DNA of 9,218 nt, taken from contig JBBSGJ010000090.1 in the NCBI GenBank assembly GCA_038254195.1, positions 1-9,218 on the forward strand, read 5' to 3'. The notes under the pieces were generated by a model that saw nothing but the letters and a program-made list of their open reading frames with translations, was not told where the DNA came from and did no database searches. The DNA comes from JBBQAA01 sp038254195. Lineage in GTDB: Bacteria; Actinomycetota; Thermoleophilia; Solirubrobacterales; Solirubrobacteraceae. The position numbers and the translations under genes are program-made. Shown here piece after piece: positions 6,231 to 9,218 of this stretch. Each line of letters begins with the position of its first letter. The stretch's first letter is position 1.

Positions 6231-6257
6231 CCTCTCCCGCAGCGCTCGCGGGTGAGG
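6231..6257. terminator. Hairpin between antiporter and tRNA, possible bidirectional terminator
   Basis: CCTCTCCCGC (6231-6240) pairs with GCGGGTGAGG (6248-6257) over ten positions with a single T-T mismatch and a 7-base loop. It lies 41 bases after the antiporter stop and 28 bases beyond the 3' end of the convergent tRNA gene, the right place for a shared terminator. There is no T-run on either side, as is common in high-GC actinobacteria, so the call is tentative. Nothing else is recognisable in 6190-6285. Confidence 0.45.
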
Positions 6258-6285
6258 GCAAGTACCCATACGCCGGCTGCTCCAC

Positions 6286-6358
6286 TGGCCCGGGAAGGAG
6301 TCGAACCTTCGCACGACGGATTATGAGTCCGCTGCTCTGACCGCTGAGCTACCGGGCC
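6286..6358 (-). tRNA. tRNA with CAU anticodon (elongator Met, or Ile2 read after lysidine modification)
   Basis: A complete 73-nt cloverleaf on the minus strand. The acceptor stem GGCCCGG/CCGGGCC is fully paired with discriminator A. The D arm is GCTC/GAGC with an 8-base loop. The anticodon stem is GCGGA/TCCGT (one G-T pair) with loop CTCATAA, so the anticodon is CAT. The variable loop has 5 bases and the T arm is GAAGG/CCTTC with TTCGACT. CCA is not encoded. The paired G1-C72 excludes initiator tRNA. C4-G69 and C5-G68 are features reported for the TilS substrate tRNA-Ile2 in E. coli, so the isoacceptor cannot be decided between Met and Ile2. It is convergent with the antiporter gene and divergent from the following operon. 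Confidence 0.93.
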
Positions 6359-6365
6359 GGGTGGG

Positions 6366-6383
6366 CGGACGGTAGTGCGTCCG
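6366..6383. repeat. Inverted repeat in the divergent tRNA/operon region
   Basis: CGGACG (6366-6371) and CGTCCG (6378-6383) form a perfect 6-bp inverted repeat with a 6-base spacer. It lies in the 44-bp gap between the 5' end of the tRNA gene and the ATG of the next operon. It could be an operator for the operon or a chance pairing in GC-rich DNA. I see no convincing -35/-10 pair for either gene here. Confidence 0.3.
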
Positions 6384-6402
6384 GCGATTGAGGGTGGGAT
6401 GC

Positions 6403-7527
6403 ATGGGGCAGGCCACCGGCGTGCCGGCTCCGGGTCTTCAGCGTGCGCTCCTCGCGGTCGGGGCTGGGCTCGGGGCCCGGCGGGTGCTGCGGTCTCCGCA
6501 GTCGCGGTTCGCTCGCGCGGCGGGGTCGTCGGTCGCGGCGCCGGACGCCGCGGGCTGGGTCACGGACTTCCTGAACGCCGCCTACTTCGCGCGGCCGGCG
6601 CCCGCGCGCGACGTCGAGGACCTGCGCCTGGCCTTCGGGATCGTCACCACCCGCTGGCACGCGCTCGGGCACCGGCGGCTGCGCGCGTACGACGTCCTCC
6701 CCTTTCACAAGACGTTCATGCGGGCGCGGCTCACGGCCTCCCCCCGGGGCGACCTCGACCGTGACGCGCTGCTCGAGGGGGCCGCCAAGCTCGTCGGCCC
6801 CTGGTTCCCCGACGCCTGGGCCGACCCCGCCCGGCGCGGCTGGGGCATCGCCTTCCCCACCGCCGACCAGCGCGACGCCTACGACCCCGAGGTCCGCCTA
6901 CGCGGGGCCGGTCTCGGCGCGCCCACGCCTCCCGTCGCCGATCCGCGCCACCAGATCTGGCACACCTATCCACCCGTGCCCGTCCCGTCGGCGCCGGCGG
7001 TCATCGCCGCGATCACGCGCCCCGAGACCTGGCCGGACTACGCGTCGGCCCTCGGGCGCTTCACCCCGGTGCGCAGGGGCGGCCTGCTCGACCAGACCTT
7101 CGAGATCGAGGTCGTCGCCCGCCTCGCGCCCCGGCTGCCGGCCTACACCCGTGGGTACGTCACGATCACCCGCCTGGTCACGCCGGACGATCCCAGCGCC
7201 CTGCACGCGTACTTCGACGAGCTCAACGAGAACATGGTCCGTCTCGGGCGCGACGAGCCACCGCCCGTGCCCGACGGCGTGACACCCCTCGTCGGCTTCG
7301 ACCTCACCACCCACGAGGGGCACTTCATGGGCCGGGCCCGCAACCGGCTCGTCCTCTACGCGCAGGACGGCCAGGCCTTCCTGCGCGCGGCGGGGACGTG
7401 GGACGAGATGCCGTGGGCGCTCGACCAGGCCTACCGGCGCGCGGGGCAGCATGCCCAGCAGGCGTTCTGGGGGATGGGGACGGCCGAGGAGTCGATGCTC
7501 CACCAGATCGCCCGGGGGGTGCGATGA
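6403..7527 (+). CDS. Protein of unknown function, partner gene of the FAD oxidoreductase (374 residues)
   Basis: The start at ATG 6403 is chosen because GAGGGTGGG (6390-6398) precedes it; TTG at 6388 is an in-frame alternative. The protein is soluble overall, with at most a weak hydrophobic N-terminal stretch (residues 15-25). It has an N-terminal part with WVTDFLNAAYFARP, RLAFGIVTTRWHALGH and YDVLPFHKTFMRARL, and a C-terminal part with ITRPETWPDYASALGRF, YTRGYVTITRL, GFDLTTHEGHFMGRARNRL and AAGTWDEMPWALDQ. The alternating strands of the second half could be a SRPBCC/START-like ligand-binding fold, but this is a guess. I recognise no named family. The stop overlaps the start of the next gene by ATGA (7524-7527), so translation is coupled and the two products probably act together, for example with this protein binding or presenting a hydrophobic substrate. 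Confidence 0.82.
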   Translation: MGQATGVPAPGLQRALLAVGAGLGARRVLRSPQSRFARAAGSSVAAPDAAGWVTDFLNAAYFARPAPARDVEDLRLAFGIVTTRWHALGHRRLRAYDVLPFHKTFMRARLTASPRGDLDRDALLEGAAKLVGPWFPDAWADPARRGWGIAFPTADQRDAYDPEVRLRGAGLGAPTPPVADPRHQIWHTYPPVPVPSAPAVIAAITRPETWPDYASALGRFTPVRRGGLLDQTFEIEVVARLAPRLPAYTRGYVTITRLVTPDDPSALHAYFDELNENMVRLGRDEPPPVPDGVTPLVGFDLTTHEGHFMGRARNRLVLYAQDGQAFLRAAGTWDEMPWALDQAYRRAGQHAQQAFWGMGTAEESMLHQIARGVR

Positions 7528-9056
7528 GCGCGGAACGGGCCGACGCCGTCGTCGTGGGCGGCGGGCACAACGGCCTCGCCGCCGCGGCGACCCTCGCCCG
7601 CGCCGGCCGCGACGTCGTGCTCCTCGAGGCGGCCGGCACGCTCGGGGGCGCCGTCCGCACCGAGGAGCTCACGCTCCCCGGCTTCCGCCATGACGTGTTC
7701 TCCGCCGTCTACCCGGCGGGGATCGCGTCCCCGGTCTTCGAGGAGCTCGAGATCGAGCGTCACGGGGTGCGCTGGATCCATCCGCCGGTGGCGATGGTCC
7801 ACCCGCTCGACGGTGGCGACGGGGGAGCGCTCTTCCGCGACGTCGACGCCACCGCGGCGACCCTCGACGAGCTCTCCCCGGGCGACGGAGCCGCGTGGAA
7901 GACGATGGTCCGTCCCTTCCTCGAGCACTTCCCCGCCGTGCGCCAGACCTTCCTGTCGGGCTTCCCGCCCGTCGCCGGCGCGGCCCGCCTCGCGCTCGCC
8001 TGGCGGCTGCACGGCATGCTCGACTTCGCCCGGCTCACGGTCTCCTCGGCACGCACGGTGGGCGAGCGGATGTTCGCCCATCCCGGCTCGCGCGCCTGGC
8101 TCTACTCGAGCGCGATGCACGGCGACGTCCCGCCCGACGGCGCGGGCTCGGCCATCGCCGGCATCTACCTCCAGGTCCTCGGGCACGCGGTGGGCTGGCC
8201 CAGCCCGGAGGGCGGAGCGGGCGCGATCACCGACGCGCTCACCCGCGCGCTGGAGGAGGCCGGCGGGCGCTGGCACGCGGGGACCCCGGTCACCCGCGTG
8301 CTCACCCGCAACGGGCGCGCCGCGGGGGTGGAGACGGCCGGCGGCGACCTCGTCGAGGCCCCCATCGTCCTGTGCGACCTCACCCCCTCCGGCCTGCTCG
8401 CCCTCGCGGGCCAGGCCCTCCCCGACCTCTACGTCCGCCGCCTCGTCCACTTCCGTCACGGGCCCGGGACGTTCAAGGTCGACTGGGCGCTCGACGGTCC
8501 CGTCCCCTGGGAGAACGAGCACGCCCGGCGCGCGGGGACCGTGCATGTCGCGGGGGACGCCGAGGGGCTCATCACGGCCCTGCGCCAGGCCATGAGCGGC
8601 GAGCTGCCCGAGAAGCCGTTCCTGCTCTTCGGCCAGCAGTCGCTCGCCGATCCCTCCCGCGCGCCCGCGGGAAAGCACACCGCCTGGGCGTACACCCACA
8701 CGCCTCGCGACCCGGGCTGGGGCGAGCGGCGCGACATGTTCCTCGGGCGCGTGGAGGCCCAGGTGGAGCGCTTCGCGCCCGGGTTCCGCGACCTCATCCT
8801 CGCCCGTCACGTGATGGTGCCGGGAGACCTCGCCGACCGCGACGCCAACCTCGTCGGCGGGGACGTCGGCGCCGGCTCCTACGAGCTCGACCAGCTCCTG
8901 TTCCGTCCCGTCCCGAAGCTCTCGCCCTACCGCACGCCCCTGCGCGGACTCTACCTCGGCTCGGCGGCGACGTTCCCCGGCGGCGCGGTGCACGGGGTAC
9001 CGGGCCGGGCGGCGGCGCGGGCCGCGCTGCTCGACTCCCGTCTACGCCAGGTGTAA
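7524..9056 (+). CDS. FAD-dependent oxidoreductase, phytoene desaturase/carotenoid isomerase-like (COG1233 type)
   Basis: A 510-residue flavoprotein. The N-terminal dinucleotide fold reads DAVVVGGGHNGLAAAATLARAG (residues 7-28) with E35 binding the ribose, followed by GTLGGAVRTEELTLPGF (38-54), the GG-R motif of the phytoene-desaturase superfamily. The C-terminal FAD motif is GLYLGSAATFPGGAVHGVPG (475-494). Length fits the family. Members include carotenoid desaturases, isomerases and PYROXD2-like proteins; the substrate cannot be read here. No phytoene synthase, prenyltransferase or cyclase lies in the window, so a carotenoid role is not supported by context. The start is the ATG inside the ATGA overlap; the same open frame runs further upstream to 7398, but there the other frame is coding. 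It is the second gene of a two-gene operon and converges on the STAS gene 24 bp after its stop. Confidence 0.88.
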   Translation: MSAERADAVVVGGGHNGLAAAATLARAGRDVVLLEAAGTLGGAVRTEELTLPGFRHDVFSAVYPAGIASPVFEELEIERHGVRWIHPPVAMVHPLDGGDGGALFRDVDATAATLDELSPGDGAAWKTMVRPFLEHFPAVRQTFLSGFPPVAGAARLALAWRLHGMLDFARLTVSSARTVGERMFAHPGSRAWLYSSAMHGDVPPDGAGSAIAGIYLQVLGHAVGWPSPEGGAGAITDALTRALEEAGGRWHAGTPVTRVLTRNGRAAGVETAGGDLVEAPIVLCDLTPSGLLALAGQALPDLYVRRLVHFRHGPGTFKVDWALDGPVPWENEHARRAGTVHVAGDAEGLITALRQAMSGELPEKPFLLFGQQSLADPSRAPAGKHTAWAYTHTPRDPGWGERRDMFLGRVEAQVERFAPGFRDLILARHVMVPGDLADRDANLVGGDVGAGSYELDQLLFRPVPKLSPYRTPLRGLYLGSAATFPGGAVHGVPGRAAARAALLDSRLRQV

Positions 9057-9080
9057 CGAGCGGCCGGGCCGTGGAGGGGG

Positions 9081-9218
9081 CTACTCCTCCAGCCACTCGA
9101 GCTCGCGCTCGAGCCCGGTGACGCGGAAGACCCGGGCGACGGGCTCGGGGCCGCGGCGCAGGATGAGCTTGCGGCCGTCCTGGGTGGCGCGGGCCTGGGT
9201 GCGCATGATCACCCGCAG
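9081..9218 (-). CDS. STAS-domain protein, anti-sigma factor antagonist-like (C-terminal part)
   Basis: The minus-strand frame is open from the right edge to TAG at 9081-9083 and gives 45 residues. The pattern RTQARATQDGRKLILRRG, then PVARVFRVTGLERELEWLEE, is that of the last helix-strand-helix of SpoIIAA-like STAS domains: an Ala-rich helix, DGRKLILR as the strand, then V-R-F-TGL. Such proteins bind anti-sigma factor kinases in partner-switching control. The phosphorylated Ser/Thr site lies outside the window, so activity cannot be judged. It is convergent with the FAD oxidoreductase gene. It was found by reading the edge, since there is no start codon in the window. Confidence 0.7.
   Translation of the reverse strand: MRVIMRTQARATQDGRKLILRRGPEPVARVFRVTGLERELEWLEE

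Noticed and set aside
6286..6358. Initiator tRNA-fMet
   Set aside because: Initiator tRNAs have an unpaired position 1-72; here G1-C72 is paired.
7398..7523. N-terminal extension of the FAD oxidoreductase to 7398
   Set aside because: The region is the coding C-terminus of the preceding gene in another frame, and the dinucleotide-binding fold begins immediately after the ATG at 7524.
7431..8993. Minus-strand open frame of 520 codons opposite the FAD oxidoreductase
   Set aside because: Low-complexity Arg/Glu/Gly antisense shadow; the plus strand encodes complete FAD motifs.
9057..9090. Terminator hairpin between the FAD oxidoreductase and STAS genes
   Set aside because: Possible pairings (GGAGG/CCTCC, CGGCC/GGCCG) are short, the second leaves too small a loop, and there is no T-run.
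1..9218. CRISPR array, insertion sequence, att site or defence island
   Set aside because: No regularly spaced repeats, transposase or integrase motifs, or long terminal repeats were visible on either strand.

Overview
The base composition is very high in G+C (about 70% by eye, not computed) and almost every third codon position is G or C. Together with a GpgS-type glucosyltransferase, a STAS protein and the general gene style, this points to an actinobacterium. My impression from the protein style is Thermoleophilia/Solirubrobacterales, but that is an inference from memory and was not tested. The window looks like an ordinary chromosomal segment. I see no insertion sequence, phage gene or CRISPR array.

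Layout, left to right. Positions 1-235 hold the C-terminal end of a membrane-like protein. It overlaps by 4 bases the start of a glucosyl-3-phosphoglycerate synthase gene (gpgS, + strand). Convergent to gpgS is a minus-strand pair: a 90-residue unknown protein followed by a small FKBP-type peptidyl-prolyl isomerase. Divergent from that pair is an isochorismatase-like cysteine hydrolase (+). It converges on a minus-strand pair made of a GT39-type membrane glycosyltransferase and a TetR-family regulator. The regulator gene overlaps the glycosyltransferase's 3' end and is broken by two compensating frameshifts. A perfect 18-bp palindrome lies between the two convergent stop codons.

The 163-bp divergent region 4734-4896 is the most regulated-looking part of the window. 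For the glycosyltransferase it contains a probable, nearly leaderless promoter with an inverted repeat exactly between the -35 and -10 elements. For the CPA1-type Na+/H+ antiporter on the other side it contains a structured leader with two mutually exclusive hairpins, a candidate cis-regulatory RNA.

After the antiporter come a hairpin (possible shared terminator) and a minus-strand CAU tRNA. Then follows a two-gene plus-strand operon: an unrecognised 374-residue protein and, with an ATGA overlap, a phytoene-desaturase-like FAD oxidoreductase. At the right edge, convergent, is the C-terminus of a STAS-domain (anti-sigma factor antagonist-like) protein.

The genes do not form one pathway. The themes are ion homeostasis, envelope or compatible-solute glycosylation, redox chemistry and regulation. 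The items most worth following up are the antiporter leader RNA, the operator-like repeat in the glycosyltransferase promoter, the frameshifted TetR gene and the uncharacterised oxidoreductase operon. I found no clearly new multi-gene system.
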